Part shown: piece by piece, positions 15,944 to 24,658 of the stretch
Numbering within the stretch: the stretch's first letter is position 1
Layout of the letters: each line of letters opens with the position of its first letter
Assembly (NCBI RefSeq): GCF_014650895.1
Contig: NZ_BMVV01000019.1
Location: 62,001 to 126,000 of the forward strand
Direction of reading: 5' to 3'
DNA: 64,000 nucleotides
From: Streptomyces omiyaensis
GTDB lineage: Bacteria; Actinomycetota; Actinomycetes; Streptomycetales; Streptomycetaceae
Translations under genes and position numbers: made by a program
Notes under the pieces: model-generated
What the model was told of the DNA's origin: nothing
Database searches by the model: none
Seen by the model: only the letters and a program-made list of their open reading frames with translations

Positions 15944-16519
15944 ATGGGCGTCACGCTCGCCAAGGGAGGCAACGTCTCCCTCTCCAAGGCCGCACCCAAT
16001 CTCACCAAGGTCCTCGTGGGCCTCGGCTGGGACGCGCGGTCGACCACCGGAGCCCCCTTCGACCTCGACGCCAGCGCGCTGATGTGCCAGGCCGGCCGGG
16101 TGCTCGGTGACGACTACTTCGTCTTCTACAACCAGCTGCGCAGCCCCGAGGGTTCGGTCGAGCACACGGGTGACAACCTCACCGGCGAGGGCGACGGCGA
16201 CGACGAGTCGCTCATCGTCGACCTCACCCGCGTCCCGCCCCAGTGCGACAAGATCGTCTTCCCGGTCTCCATCCACGACGCCGACAACCGCGGCCAGACC
16301 TTCGGTCAGGTCGGCAACGCCTTCATCCGGGTGGTGAACCAGGCGGACGGGCAGGAGCTGGCCCGGTACGACCTCTCCGAGGACGCCTCCACCGAGACCG
16401 CGATGATCTTCGGCGAGCTCTACCGCTACAACGGCGAATGGAAGTTCCGCGCGGTCGGTCAGGGGTACGCGTCCGGGCTGCGGGGCATCGCTCTAGACTT
16501 CGGGGTCAACGTTTCGTAA
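15944..16519 (+). CDS. terD: TerD family calcium-binding stress protein (second copy)
   Basis: A second 191-residue TerD protein starts at ATG 15944 with TLAKGGNVSLSKAAP and keeps the calcium-site blocks (TGAPFDLDASALM, VEHTGDNLTGEGDGDDE) and the C-terminal WKFRAVGQGYASGLRGIA shared almost exactly with the copy at 15228. Differences concentrate in residues 70-90. A GGGGAGG site lies 11 bases upstream. The end of the gene is 29 bases before the terC-like gene, so these two are probably cotranscribed. Tandem TerD genes next to a TerC-like gene are typical of actinobacterial Ter loci. Confidence 0.95.
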   Translation: MGVTLAKGGNVSLSKAAPNLTKVLVGLGWDARSTTGAPFDLDASALMCQAGRVLGDDYFVFYNQLRSPEGSVEHTGDNLTGEGDGDDESLIVDLTRVPPQCDKIVFPVSIHDADNRGQTFGQVGNAFIRVVNQADGQELARYDLSEDASTETAMIFGELYRYNGEWKFRAVGQGYASGLRGIALDFGVNVS

Positions 16520-16548
16520 AGCCGCGTTATCACACAATGGGGTAGGCA

Positions 16549-17697
16549 GTGGTTCTGAAAACCTTCGGCTGGTCGTTCGCGATCACCGCGCTCGGCCTGG
16601 TCGCCGCGGTGTTCTACGGGGGGTGGGAGGCGTTCGGGATCGTCGCGATCCTCTGCGTCCTCGAGATCTCGCTCTCCTTCGACAACGCGGTGGTCAACGC
16701 CGGCATCCTGAAGAAGATGAATGCCTTCTGGCAGAAGATCTTCCTCACCATCGGCATTCTGATCGCCGTCTTCGGAATGCGACTGGTCTTCCCCGTCCTG
16801 ATCGTCGCGGTCAGTGCGAAGATCGGCCCGATCGAGGCCGTCGACCTCGCGCTCAACGACGCCGACCGCTACCAGGAACTCGTCACCGACGCGCACCCGT
16901 CGATCGCCGCGTTCGGTGGCATGTTCCTTCTGATGATCTTCCTCGACTTCATCTTCGAGGACCGCGACATCCAGTGGCTGCGCTGGATCGAGCGCCCGCT
17001 CGCCAAGCTCGGCAAGGTCGACATGCTGTCGGTCTGCATCGCGCTGATCGTCCTGCTCGTCACCTCGATGACCTTCGCGACCCAGGCCCACCAGCACGGC
17101 GGCACCCACGTCGACAAGGCGCAGACGGTCCTCATCTCCGGCATCGCCGGCCTCATCACGTACCTCGTCGTCGGCGGTCTCTCCGGCTTCTTCGAGGGCA
17201 AGCTGGAAGAGGAGGAGGAGCGCGAGCACGAGGCCGAGGAAGAGGCCCGGCGCAGCGGCAAGAAGGTCTCCGCGGTCCAGCTGGCCGGCAAGGCCGCCTT
17301 CTTCATGTTCCTCTATTTGGAGGTCCTCGACGCCTCCTTCTCCTTCGACGGCGTCATCGGCGCCTTCGCCGTCACCAACGACATCGTCCTGATGGCCCTC
17401 GGCCTCGGTGTCGGCGCCATGTACGTCCGGTCCCTCACGGTCTACCTGGTCAAGCAGGGCACCCTCGACGAGTACGTCTACCTGGAGCACGGCGCCCACT
17501 ACGCCATCGGCGCCCTCGCCGCCCTCCTGCTGATCACCATCCAGTACGAGATCCCCGAGGTCATCACCGGCTCCATCGGCGTCATCCTGATCGCCTGGTC
17601 CTTCTGGTCCTCCGTCCGCCGCAACAAGGCGCTCGCGGCGGCCGAGGACGGCTCCGGATCCGCCGGCGACAAGGCCGAGGTGAGCTCCGGGGTGTGA
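16549..17697 (+). CDS. TerC-like integral membrane protein (DUF475 family)
   Basis: The 382-residue protein has about nine hydrophobic segments and two copies of the TerC hallmark, SLSFDNAVVNA near the N terminus and DASFSFDGVIGAF in the second half; acidic residues inside membrane helices suggest metal ion binding or transport. A highly charged cytoplasmic loop (EEEEEREHEAEEEARR) separates the halves. GTG 16549 is the start. By family knowledge TerC-like proteins form a membrane complex with TerD proteins; manganese or calcium handling is proposed for relatives. It ends just before a strong terminator. Confidence 0.92.
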   Translation: MVLKTFGWSFAITALGLVAAVFYGGWEAFGIVAILCVLEISLSFDNAVVNAGILKKMNAFWQKIFLTIGILIAVFGMRLVFPVLIVAVSAKIGPIEAVDLALNDADRYQELVTDAHPSIAAFGGMFLLMIFLDFIFEDRDIQWLRWIERPLAKLGKVDMLSVCIALIVLLVTSMTFATQAHQHGGTHVDKAQTVLISGIAGLITYLVVGGLSGFFEGKLEEEEEREHEAEEEARRSGKKVSAVQLAGKAAFFMFLYLEVLDASFSFDGVIGAFAVTNDIVLMALGLGVGAMYVRSLTVYLVKQGTLDEYVYLEHGAHYAIGALAALLLITIQYEIPEVITGSIGVILIAWSFWSSVRRNKALAAAEDGSGSAGDKAEVSSGV

Positions 17698-17761
17698 CAC
17701 CCTGCACCCTGGTGTGCGCCCCGCCACGGGGTGTGACCCGGGGGACAATGAGGAACGCTTC

Positions 17762-17798
17762 CCTGCGGGGCGACCGGCCCGTCCGGTCGCCCCGCAGG
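17762..17798 (+). terminator. Perfect 16-bp hairpin terminator after terC-like gene
   Basis: CCTGCGGGGCGACCGG at 17762-17777 pairs exactly with 17783-17798 around CCCGT. It lies 65 bases after the terC-like stop codon and ends the terD-terC unit. Confidence 0.85.
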
Positions 17799-17844
17799 CG
17801 TGTGACGGCCGGGCAAGGCGACCGATGTGGGGGGTGGGGGCCCG

Positions 17845-18582
17845 ATGGCCTTCTGGGAGAACCTGATTCCGGGACGGACGACGTCCTTCGACACGGGCAT
17901 GGGCGCGTCCCAGACCATCGACCTGACCAGACGCCGCCCCTCGGTCTCGCTCGCCCAGCAGGGCGGCGCCACCGGCAACCTCCGGGTCAACCTGTCCTGG
18001 CGGATGCGCACCTCCGACATCGAGGGCCGTTCCCGCCAGAGCGGCCGGCTGCTGCGCAACCCGGCCCAGTTCTTCCGGCCCGAGGTCGTCCAGGCGCACA
18101 CCCAGGGCATGGTCAACGTCGACCTGGACCTGGGCTGCCTGTACGAGCTCAAGGACGGCAGCAAGGGCGTGGTGCAGCCGCTCGGCGGCTTCTTCGGCGA
18201 CCTCAACGCGGCCCCGTACGTGAAGCTGAGCGGCGACGACCGCTTCGGCGCCCCCTCCGGGGAGACGATCTTCGTCAACCTCGATCACAAGGACCGGATC
18301 AAGCGGCTGCTCTTCTTCGCGTACATCTACGACCAGACCCCGGCCTTCGACCGGACCCACGCGAAGATCACGCTCTACCCGAGCAACGGCCCCCGGATCG
18401 AGATCGACCTCGACGAGCGCGCCCCGCAGGCCCGCTCCTGCGCCGTCTTCTCGGTGGACAACAGCAAGGACGAGCTACTGGTCCGGCGCGAGGTGCGGTT
18501 CGTCTACGGCTTCCAGGCCGAGTTGGACCGCCTCTACGGCTGGGGACTCCAGTGGGGCCGCGGCTACAAGTCCAAGACGTGA
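17845..18582 (+). CDS. TerA-like tellurium resistance domain protein
   Basis: The 245-residue cytoplasmic protein begins at ATG 17845 with MAFWENLIPGRTTSF, then SQTIDLTRRRPSVSLAQQG. It carries the TerD superfamily fold in the divergent TerA form, with LRVNLSWRMRT, VNVDLDLGCLYELKDG and IFVNLDHKDRIKRLLFFAYI; the paired Asp residues resemble the calcium loops of TerD. It follows its own short leader after the terminator at 17798 and ends convergently 89 bases from the next TerD gene. A role as partner of the TerD/TerC complex is inferred from context. Confidence 0.85.
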   Translation: MAFWENLIPGRTTSFDTGMGASQTIDLTRRRPSVSLAQQGGATGNLRVNLSWRMRTSDIEGRSRQSGRLLRNPAQFFRPEVVQAHTQGMVNVDLDLGCLYELKDGSKGVVQPLGGFFGDLNAAPYVKLSGDDRFGAPSGETIFVNLDHKDRIKRLLFFAYIYDQTPAFDRTHAKITLYPSNGPRIEIDLDERAPQARSCAVFSVDNSKDELLVRREVRFVYGFQAELDRLYGWGLQWGRGYKSKT

Positions 18583-18671
18583 CCGCGGCCCTCGGCGGCC
18601 CACCGGGGGCCTCGCCGGCCGGCGGGCCGCCCGGGCGGCCCGGGCCGGTCCCGCCGGCCGGACCGCGGCCG

Positions 18672-19568
18672 TCAGCGGCCCTGGAACTGCGGACCCATCG
18701 GCGGCATCCGGAACTCGGCGACCGGCTCCGGCCCGTGCGAGGCGTGCACGGGCTGCGGATAGCCGTACGCGGGCCCCGGGCCCGGCGCCGGCTCCTGCGG
18801 GTAGCCGTAGGAGGGCGCCCGGTCGGGCATCGGCGGCAGGGGCGGCGACGGCGGCACGGGCGTGTGGACCACGGTCATGTCGAGGTCCGGGTGCCCCGCG
18901 GAGCCCGTACCGGCCCCGGAGGCGGCCCCGGCGTCGATCAGGGCGGTCTCGGCGGCCGAGGCGTCCCCGGGGGCCCCGGAGGCCGCCCCGTCGCCCGTGG
19001 GCGCCTCCTCGGGGGCCTCGTCCACCGAGATGCCGAAGTCCGTCGCCAGGCCCACCAGGCCGGTCGGATAGCCCTGGCCGACCGCGCGGAACTTCCACCC
19101 GTCGCCCCGGCGGTACAGCTCGCCGCAGATGACGGCGGTCTCCTCGCCGGTCTCGGCCGTCACGTCGAAGAGCGCCAGCGGCTCCCGCTCGGGCGTGACC
19201 GCGGCGTCGTACAGGAGGATCCTCAGGTCCGTCACGGCACGGAAGGTGCCGCCGTCCGAGGAGGCGGCGAGCACCACCCGGTCGATGGACGGGTCGAGCG
19301 CGGCGAGGTCGGCCTCGACGGTGTCCGTCAGCGCCTCGGCGACCCGCTTCTTCGGCAGCCGCCGCACCAGCCCCGAGGGGTGACGCGGCTGGTTGTAGAA
19401 GACGAAGTCCTCGTCGGAGCGGACGCGCCCGTCGGTCCCGAGGACCAGGGCCGAGGCGTCCACGTCGGGGACCCCGGGGCCCGGGGTCCAGCGGAGCACG
19501 GCCCGTACGGCCGCGGTGTCGAGAGGGACGTTGGAGCCCTTCAGCATCGCGTGCGTCATGACGGCCAT
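18672..19568 (-). CDS. TerD domain protein with long disordered tail
   Basis: The N-terminal 180 residues are a TerD domain (MLKGSNVPLDTAAVRAVL, VDASALVLGTDGRVRSDEDF, VICGELYRRGDGWKFRAVGQ). The remaining 120 residues are a Pro/Gly/Ala/Tyr-rich tail with repeats such as SYGYPQEP and AYGYPQPV, which may mediate assembly or binding. The N-terminal calcium block is less complete than in the two short TerD copies. ATG 19568 has AGGAGGG five bases upstream and is preferred to the ATG nine bases downstream. It is divergent from the lyase gene at 19908 and convergent with the TerA-like gene. Confidence 0.88.
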   Translation of the reverse strand: MAVMTHAMLKGSNVPLDTAAVRAVLRWTPGPGVPDVDASALVLGTDGRVRSDEDFVFYNQPRHPSGLVRRLPKKRVAEALTDTVEADLAALDPSIDRVVLAASSDGGTFRAVTDLRILLYDAAVTPEREPLALFDVTAETGEETAVICGELYRRGDGWKFRAVGQGYPTGLVGLATDFGISVDEAPEEAPTGDGAASGAPGDASAAETALIDAGAASGAGTGSAGHPDLDMTVVHTPVPPSPPLPPMPDRAPSYGYPQEPAPGPGPAYGYPQPVHASHGPEPVAEFRMPPMGPQFQGR

Positions 19569-19907
19569 CCTGCCCTCCTGCCCGACCGGGGGACAACGCG
19601 GGGGCACCACGGGTAGCGGAGCCGCCGCCACCGCCCCGCCTCCGGACGCTCCTCCGGGCGCGCGCACCCGGCGTAACCGGGCGGCGCGCGGGGCGGCGCC
19701 CGGGAAGGGCAGGGACGGGAGGGGCGGGCGGGGCGGCGGGCGGGAAGGGCGGGGACGGGGGGACGGGAGAGGCGGGAGAACATGCGGGGACGCGACGGGG
19801 AGGGGTTACCTGGATTTCATGAGGAGTGGGAACTACGGACACCCGCACCTACGTACTATTACCGGCCACGTGTCATCAGGGCCCAGGCAAGCAGACGGGG
19901 GACTTAC
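19569..19907. other. Divergent promoter region of Ter biosynthetic genes
   Basis: This 339-base spacer is very G-rich on the plus strand from 19685 to 19780 (GGGCGGG-type runs), then drops in GC near 19820-19880, where the promoter of the lyase gene probably lies. An in-frame ATG at 19782 exists but has no sensible coding sequence after it. No repeat or RNA gene was recognised. Confidence 0.4.
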
Positions 19908-21083
19908 ATGCGTCATTTCGGGCAGATCCCGTCCGCGGTGCGGACCGGGCTCTTCCACCGCGAGCCGGCCGAGTTCACCGCCGACTCGCCCGCCCGCACG
20001 CTCGCGGTCGCCCTCGGCGCCACCCTCTACAGCCCGGCCACCCGGCCCCGCCTCGCCGACGACATCCGCAAGCAGGCCGGACGCGGCGTCGTCTCCATGG
20101 TCCTCTGCCTGGAGGATTCGATCAGCGACGCCGACGTCGAGGCGGGCGAGGCCAACCTCGTCCGCCAGTTCCGCGACCTCGCCGACGGGCGCGCCGCGGG
20201 CGGCCCCGACGTCCCGCTCCTCTTCGTCCGGGTCCGCGAACCCCGCCAGATCACCGACCTCACCGCCCGCCTCGGCGACACCGTCGGCCTGCTGTCCGGA
20301 TTCGTACTGCCCAAATTCACCGAGGCCCGCGGCGCCGCCTTCCTCGAAGCCCTCACCCGGGCCGAGCACACCGCCGGACGCCGGCTCTACGCCATGCCCG
20401 TCCTGGAGTCCCCCGAGCTCCTCCACCTGGAGACCCGGGCCGAGACCCTCGCCGGCATCGCCTCGATCACCGACAAGTACCGCGACCGCGTCCTCGCCCT
20501 CCGCCTCGGCGTCACCGACTTCTGCTCCGCCTACGGACTCCGCCGCTCGCCCGACATGACCGCCTACGACGTCAAGGTCGTGGCCCACGTCATCGCCGAC
20601 GTCGTCAACGTCCTCGGCCGCGCCGACGGCACCGGCTTCACCATCACCGGCCCCGTCTGGGAGTACTTCCGCCCCGGCGAGCGCATGTTCAAGCCCCAGC
20701 TGCGCCGCAGCCCCTTCCTGGAGGGCCGCGCCGAGGACCTGCGCACCGCGCTCATCGAGCACGACATGGACGGCCTGCTCCGCGAGATCGAGCTCGACCG
20801 CGCCAACGGCCTCCTCGGCAAGACCTGCATCCACCCCACCCACGTGCTGCCCGTCCACGCCCTGTCCGTGGTCAGCCACGAGGAGTGGAGCGACGCCCAG
20901 GACATCCTGCGGCCGGAACAGGGCGGCGGCGGCGTGCTCCGATCCGCCTACACGAACAAGATGAACGAAGTGAAACCGCACCGCGCCTGGGCAGAACGCA
21001 CCCTGGTGCGCGCCGAGGCCTTCGGCGTCGCCCGCGAGGACGTCGGTTTCGTGGAACTGCTCACCGCCGGCCTCGCCGGCTGA
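19908..21083 (+). CDS. HpcH/HpaI aldolase/citrate-lyase-like C-C bond lyase of the Ter module
   Basis: The 391-residue TIM-barrel protein shows VVSMVLCLEDSISDADVE near residue 65, FVLPKFTEARGAAF, YAMPVLESPELLHLE with a metal-binding glutamate, and GKTCIHPTHVLPVHALSV near the C terminus. These are features of the CitE/HpcH superfamily, which makes or breaks C-C bonds next to a carboxylate with a divalent metal. It starts the cluster lyase, PRTase fusion, HAD phosphatase that comparative genomics of Ter systems has linked to a nucleoside-like metabolite. ATG 19908 follows GGGGGA. The next gene begins 18 bases after its stop, so they form an operon. The real substrate is unknown. Confidence 0.9.
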   Translation: MRHFGQIPSAVRTGLFHREPAEFTADSPARTLAVALGATLYSPATRPRLADDIRKQAGRGVVSMVLCLEDSISDADVEAGEANLVRQFRDLADGRAAGGPDVPLLFVRVREPRQITDLTARLGDTVGLLSGFVLPKFTEARGAAFLEALTRAEHTAGRRLYAMPVLESPELLHLETRAETLAGIASITDKYRDRVLALRLGVTDFCSAYGLRRSPDMTAYDVKVVAHVIADVVNVLGRADGTGFTITGPVWEYFRPGERMFKPQLRRSPFLEGRAEDLRTALIEHDMDGLLREIELDRANGLLGKTCIHPTHVLPVHALSVVSHEEWSDAQDILRPEQGGGGVLRSAYTNKMNEVKPHRAWAERTLVRAEAFGVAREDVGFVELLTAGLAG

Positions 21084-21101
21084 CGAAAGGACTGCGGCGA
21101 C

Positions 21102-23705
21102 GTGGTGTGGACCGGAACGTGGGTCGCGGAGCGGCTCGGCGTCGAACTGATCGGCGACGAGGAGCTGCCGGCCCTCTTGGGCCTCGCCCTGCGCCGCAAC
21201 CCCAAGCGGGCCCACCTGCTCGTCTCCAGCGTGCTCGGCAAGCACGTGCCGCAGCACCCCTCCGTCGTCTACGGCACCGGCCTCGGCCTCGGCCTGCGGG
21301 TCCGCGAGCTCCTCGGCGCGCGGGAGGCCGAGAGGGCCGTCGTCCTCGGATACGCCGAGACCGCCACCGCCCTCGGCCACGCCGTCGCCGACGGCCTCGG
21401 CACCGCCCCGTACCTGCACTCCACCCGCCGCCCCGTCGCCGGCGTGGCCACCGCGGGCGGCTTCGAGGAGTCCCACTCGCACGCCACCTCGCACCTGCTG
21501 CTCCCCGAGGACCCGGAGCTCCTGGCCGGCGAGGGGCCGCTGGTCCTCGTCGACGACGAGTTCTCCACCGGCAACACCGTCCTCAACACCATCCGCGGCC
21601 TCCACGAGCGCTACCCCCGCGAGCGGTACGTCGTCGTCGCCCTCGTCGACATGCGCGGCCCCGCCGACCGCGAGCGGCTCACCGACTTCGCCGCCGAGAT
21701 CGGCGCCCGCGTCGACCTGCTCAGCCTCGCCGCCGGCACCGTCGGCCTCCCCGACGGGGTCCTCGCCCGGGGCCAGGAGCTCGTCGCCCGGCACGAGCCC
21801 CCGCACGGGGCGGCCCCCGCCCCGCGCTCCCGCGGCGGCTTCACCGCCGTCGCCGCACCCGTCCGCGTCGACCTCGACTGGCCCGCGGAGCTCCCCGACG
21901 GCGGCCGGCACGGCTTCACCCCCGCCCACCGCGCCCGCCTGGAGGGCGCGCTGCCGGCGATGACCCAGGCCCTCGCCGAGGCGCTCGCCCTCGGCACGGC
22001 CGACCCGGCCCCGCTCCCCGGCCACGGCCCCGCCGGCGCCCCCCGGGTCCTCGTCCTCGGCTTCGAGGAGCTCATGTACGCACCCCTGCGGCTCGCCGGG
22101 GCCCTGGAGGACGCCGGGCTCGACGTCCGCTACTCCACCACCACCCGCTCGCCCGTCCTCGCGGTCGACGACCCCGGCTACGCCATCCGCACCCGGCTCG
22201 TCTTCCCCGCCCACGACACCCCCGCCGACGGCCCCGGCGAGCGCTACGCCTACAACGTGGCGGGCGGCGGCTACGACGCCGTCGTCGCCGTCGTCGACTC
22301 GGCCGCCGACACCCCCGAACTGCACGCCCCCGAGGGACTGCTCGCCCAGCTCGCCGCGCACATCCCGCACGTCGTCCTGGCGGTCGTCCCCTCGTACGCA
22401 CCGCACCCGCAGGCGGCCGCGGAACCGGTCGCCGACACCGCATCGGAAGCGATCCGAACGGAACCGTTCGCCGCCCCCGCGTCCGGAGCGATCCGATCCG
22501 AAGCTCCCGAAGCTCCCGAAGCGATCCGATCCGAAGCTCCCGAAAGGAGCTCCATGCTGCCCGAGCCCCTCCGCGGCCCCGCCTTCTCGTCGTACGCACC
22601 CGAAGAGGTCGGCTGGCTGCTCCAGGACCTCTCGGACGCCGAGCTGGAGGCGCCCACCGAGGAACGCGAGGAAGCCATCCAGAGCGGCGGCGCGCACTAC
22701 GCCGAGTCGCTGCCCGTCGAGTACCAGCCGAGCGCCCGCTACCAGGAGCTCTTCCACAGCGCCCTGGAGTCCTCCGCCGCCCGCATCGCGCACGCGGTCG
22801 GCACCGTCACCGAGACCGTCCTCGCCGAGAAGCCCGGCCGGCCCGTCCTCGTCTCCCTCGCCCGCGCCGGCACCCCCGTCGGCGTCCTCATGCGCCGCTG
22901 GGCCCGACGGCGCCACGGCCTCGACCTGCCCCACTACGCCGTCTCCATCGTCCGCGGCCGCGGCATCGACGCCAACGCCCTGCGCTGGCTCGCCGCCCAC
23001 CACGACCCGGCCGACGTCGTCTTCGTCGACGGCTGGACCGGCAAGGGCGCCATCACCCGCGAACTCGCCGCCGCGCTCAGGGAGTCCGAGGAGTTCGCCG
23101 GCTTCGACCCGGAGATCGCGGTCCTCGCCGACCCCGGCTCCTGCGTCCGCACCTACGGCACCCGCGAGGACTTCCTCATCCCCTCCGCGTGCCTCAACTC
23201 CACCGTCTCCGGCCTGATATCGCGTACGGTGCTCCGCTCCGACCTGGTCGGCCCGGACGACTTCCACGGCGCCAAGTTCTACCGCGAGCTGGAAGGGGCC
23301 GACGTCTCCGGCGCCTTCCTCGACGCCGTCGAGGCCCGCTTCGACGAGGTCGCCGCCACCGTCGACACCGACGTGAAGGACCTCCTCGCCACCGACCGCA
23401 CCCCCACCTGGGAGGGCTGGGCCGCCGTCGAGCGGATCAGCGAGGAGTACGGCATCCACGACGTGAACCTCGTCAAGCCGGGCGTCGGCGAGACCACCCG
23501 CGTCCTCCTCCGCCGCGTCCCCTGGAAGATCCTCGCCCAGCGCGGCGCCGGCGCCGACCTCGCCCACGTCCGCCTCCTGGCGGAACAGCGCGGCGTCCCG
23601 GTGGAGGAGGTCGACGGCCTCCCGTACACCTGCGTCGGCCTGATCCACCCCCAGTACACCAGGGGCGCGACGGGCGCCGACGGCAAGGCGGTGGCGTCCC
23701 GATGA
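21102..23705 (+). CDS. PRTase_2-TRSP-PRTase_1 (StiP-like) fusion protein of the Ter module
   Basis: One open frame of 867 codons joins what are often separate proteins. Residues 1-240 are a phosphoribosyltransferase with a PRPP loop in LVLVDDEFSTGNTVLNTI (near 147-164). Residues about 300-435 match the TRSP domain that usually follows it. Residues 440-484 are a repetitive linker (AIRSEAPEAPEAIRSEAPE). From Met485 to the end is a second phosphoribosyltransferase-like domain (PRTase_1, also annotated cysteine protease StiP), with a PRPP-like loop in VVFVDGWTGKGAITREL and CLNSTVSGLISR. Met485 has its own AAAGGAG site, so a separate C-terminal protein may also be made. The role, by Ter-system comparison, is synthesis of a ribosylated metabolite. 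GTG 21102 is the start; the stop overlaps the HAD gene by 4 bases. Confidence 0.88.
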   Translation: MVWTGTWVAERLGVELIGDEELPALLGLALRRNPKRAHLLVSSVLGKHVPQHPSVVYGTGLGLGLRVRELLGAREAERAVVLGYAETATALGHAVADGLGTAPYLHSTRRPVAGVATAGGFEESHSHATSHLLLPEDPELLAGEGPLVLVDDEFSTGNTVLNTIRGLHERYPRERYVVVALVDMRGPADRERLTDFAAEIGARVDLLSLAAGTVGLPDGVLARGQELVARHEPPHGAAPAPRSRGGFTAVAAPVRVDLDWPAELPDGGRHGFTPAHRARLEGALPAMTQALAEALALGTADPAPLPGHGPAGAPRVLVLGFEELMYAPLRLAGALEDAGLDVRYSTTTRSPVLAVDDPGYAIRTRLVFPAHDTPADGPGERYAYNVAGGGYDAVVAVVDSAADTPELHAPEGLLAQLAAHIPHVVLAVVPSYAPHPQAAAEPVADTASEAIRTEPFAAPASGAIRSEAPEAPEAIRSEAPERSSMLPEPLRGPAFSSYAPEEVGWLLQDLSDAELEAPTEEREEAIQSGGAHYAESLPVEYQPSARYQELFHSALESSAARIAHAVGTVTETVLAEKPGRPVLVSLARAGTPVGVLMRRWARRRHGLDLPHYAVSIVRGRGIDANALRWLAAHHDPADVVFVDGWTGKGAITRELAAALRESEEFAGFDPEIAVLADPGSCVRTYGTREDFLIPSACLNSTVSGLISRTVLRSDLVGPDDFHGAKFYRELEGADVSGAFLDAVEARFDEVAATVDTDVKDLLATDRTPTWEGWAAVERISEEYGIHDVNLVKPGVGETTRVLLRRVPWKILAQRGAGADLAHVRLLAEQRGVPVEEVDGLPYTCVGLIHPQYTRGATGADGKAVASR
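22488..22544 (+). repeat. 24-bp repeat in the linker of the fusion gene
   Basis: GCGATCCGATCCGAAGCTCC with CGAA occurs at 22488-22511 and again at 22521-22544, separated by a 9-base partial copy. It encodes AIRSEAPE repeats exactly at the junction of the two halves of the fusion. Confidence 0.9.
22543..22556 (+). promoter_or_regulatory. Internal ribosome-binding site and in-frame ATG within the fusion gene
   Basis: AAAGGAG ends at 22549, four bases before an in-frame ATG at 22554 that begins MLPEPLRGPAFSSYA, a normal start for stand-alone StiP-like proteins. This allows internal initiation and suggests the junction was once a gene boundary. Confidence 0.6.
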
Positions 23706-24658
23706 CCACGATCCCGACGACGACTCCGGCCACTCCGACGACTCCGACGACTCCGGCGGCGACTCCGGCCGGCGACGCGCTCCCGGACGCGGCTCGGGAG
23801 ACGCTCCCCGCCGTGGCCCCGGAGAGGCTGCCCGCCGTGACCCCCGCTTCCGGCACGACCCTGGTCGCCAGCGACCTCGACCGCACCCTCATCTACTCGA
23901 CCGCGGCCCTCGCCCTCGGCATGCCGGACGCGCAGGCGCCCCGGCTGCTGTGCGTCGAGGTCCACGAGTCCAAGCCGCTCTCGTACATGACGGAGGAGGC
24001 CGCCGAACTCCTCGCGGCCCTCACCGCCGAGACCGTCTTCGTGCCCACCACGACCCGCACGCGCAAGCAGTACCAGCGCATCCAACTCCCGGGCACCACA
24101 CCCAGGTACGCGATCTGCGCCAACGGCGGGCACATCCTCGTCGACGGCGTCACCGACGCCGACTGGCACGCCTCGGTCGTCCGCAGGCTCGCCGAGGAGT
24201 GCGCCCCGCTCTCCGAGATCCGTGCCTACCTCACCGCGACGACGGACCTCTCGTGGGTGCGCAAGCACCGGGTCGCCGAGGACCTCTTCGCCTACCTGGT
24301 CGTCGACCGCGAGCGGCTCCCCGAGGACTGGCTGGACCGCTTCGGCGCCTGGGCCGGCGACCGTGGCTGGACGGTCTCGCTCCAGGGCCGCAAGGTGTAC
24401 GCGGTGCCGAAGCCGCTGACCAAGAGCGCCGCCGTCCGGGAGGTCGCCCGCCGCACCGGCGCCGCGCTCACCCTCGCCGCCGGCGACTCGCTCCTCGACG
24501 CGGACCTGCTGCTCGCCGCGGACCGCGCCTGGCGCCCGGGCCACGGCGAACTCGCCGACACCGCGTGGACCGCCCCCCACCTCGACGTCCTCGCGGAGCG
24601 GGGCGTCGCGGCGGGCGAGGAGATCCTCCGCCGCTTCCGCGCGGCGGTCTCGGGCTGA
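23702..24658 (+). CDS. HAD family phosphatase of the Ter module
   Basis: The 318-residue protein has the HAD nucleophile motif in LVASDLDRTLIYST (about residues 53-66) and the later acidic pair in LAAGDSLLDADLLL, as in phosphatases acting on small metabolites. A Thr/Pro-rich 45-residue N-terminal stretch with no predicted structure precedes the domain. Its ATG overlaps the stop of the fusion gene (ATGA, 23702-23705), and its TGA directly abuts the stop codon of the convergent FmdB gene. In this cluster it would remove a phosphate from the ribosylated intermediate; this is inference from context. Confidence 0.88.
   Translation: MTTIPTTTPATPTTPTTPAATPAGDALPDAARETLPAVAPERLPAVTPASGTTLVASDLDRTLIYSTAALALGMPDAQAPRLLCVEVHESKPLSYMTEEAAELLAALTAETVFVPTTTRTRKQYQRIQLPGTTPRYAICANGGHILVDGVTDADWHASVVRRLAEECAPLSEIRAYLTATTDLSWVRKHRVAEDLFAYLVVDRERLPEDWLDRFGAWAGDRGWTVSLQGRKVYAVPKPLTKSAAVREVARRTGAALTLAAGDSLLDADLLLAADRAWRPGHGELADTAWTAPHLDVLAERGVAAGEEILRRFRAAVSG

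Noticed and set aside
22554..23705. Calling the StiP-like half as a separate gene
   Set aside because: The frame is continuous from 21102, so it is listed as one gene with a possible internal start.
19826..24658. A 1610-codon open frame on the plus strand
   Set aside because: It runs out of frame through the C-C lyase and fusion genes and only becomes real in the HAD gene, which has its own start at 23702; the rest is Arg/Pro-rich shadow.
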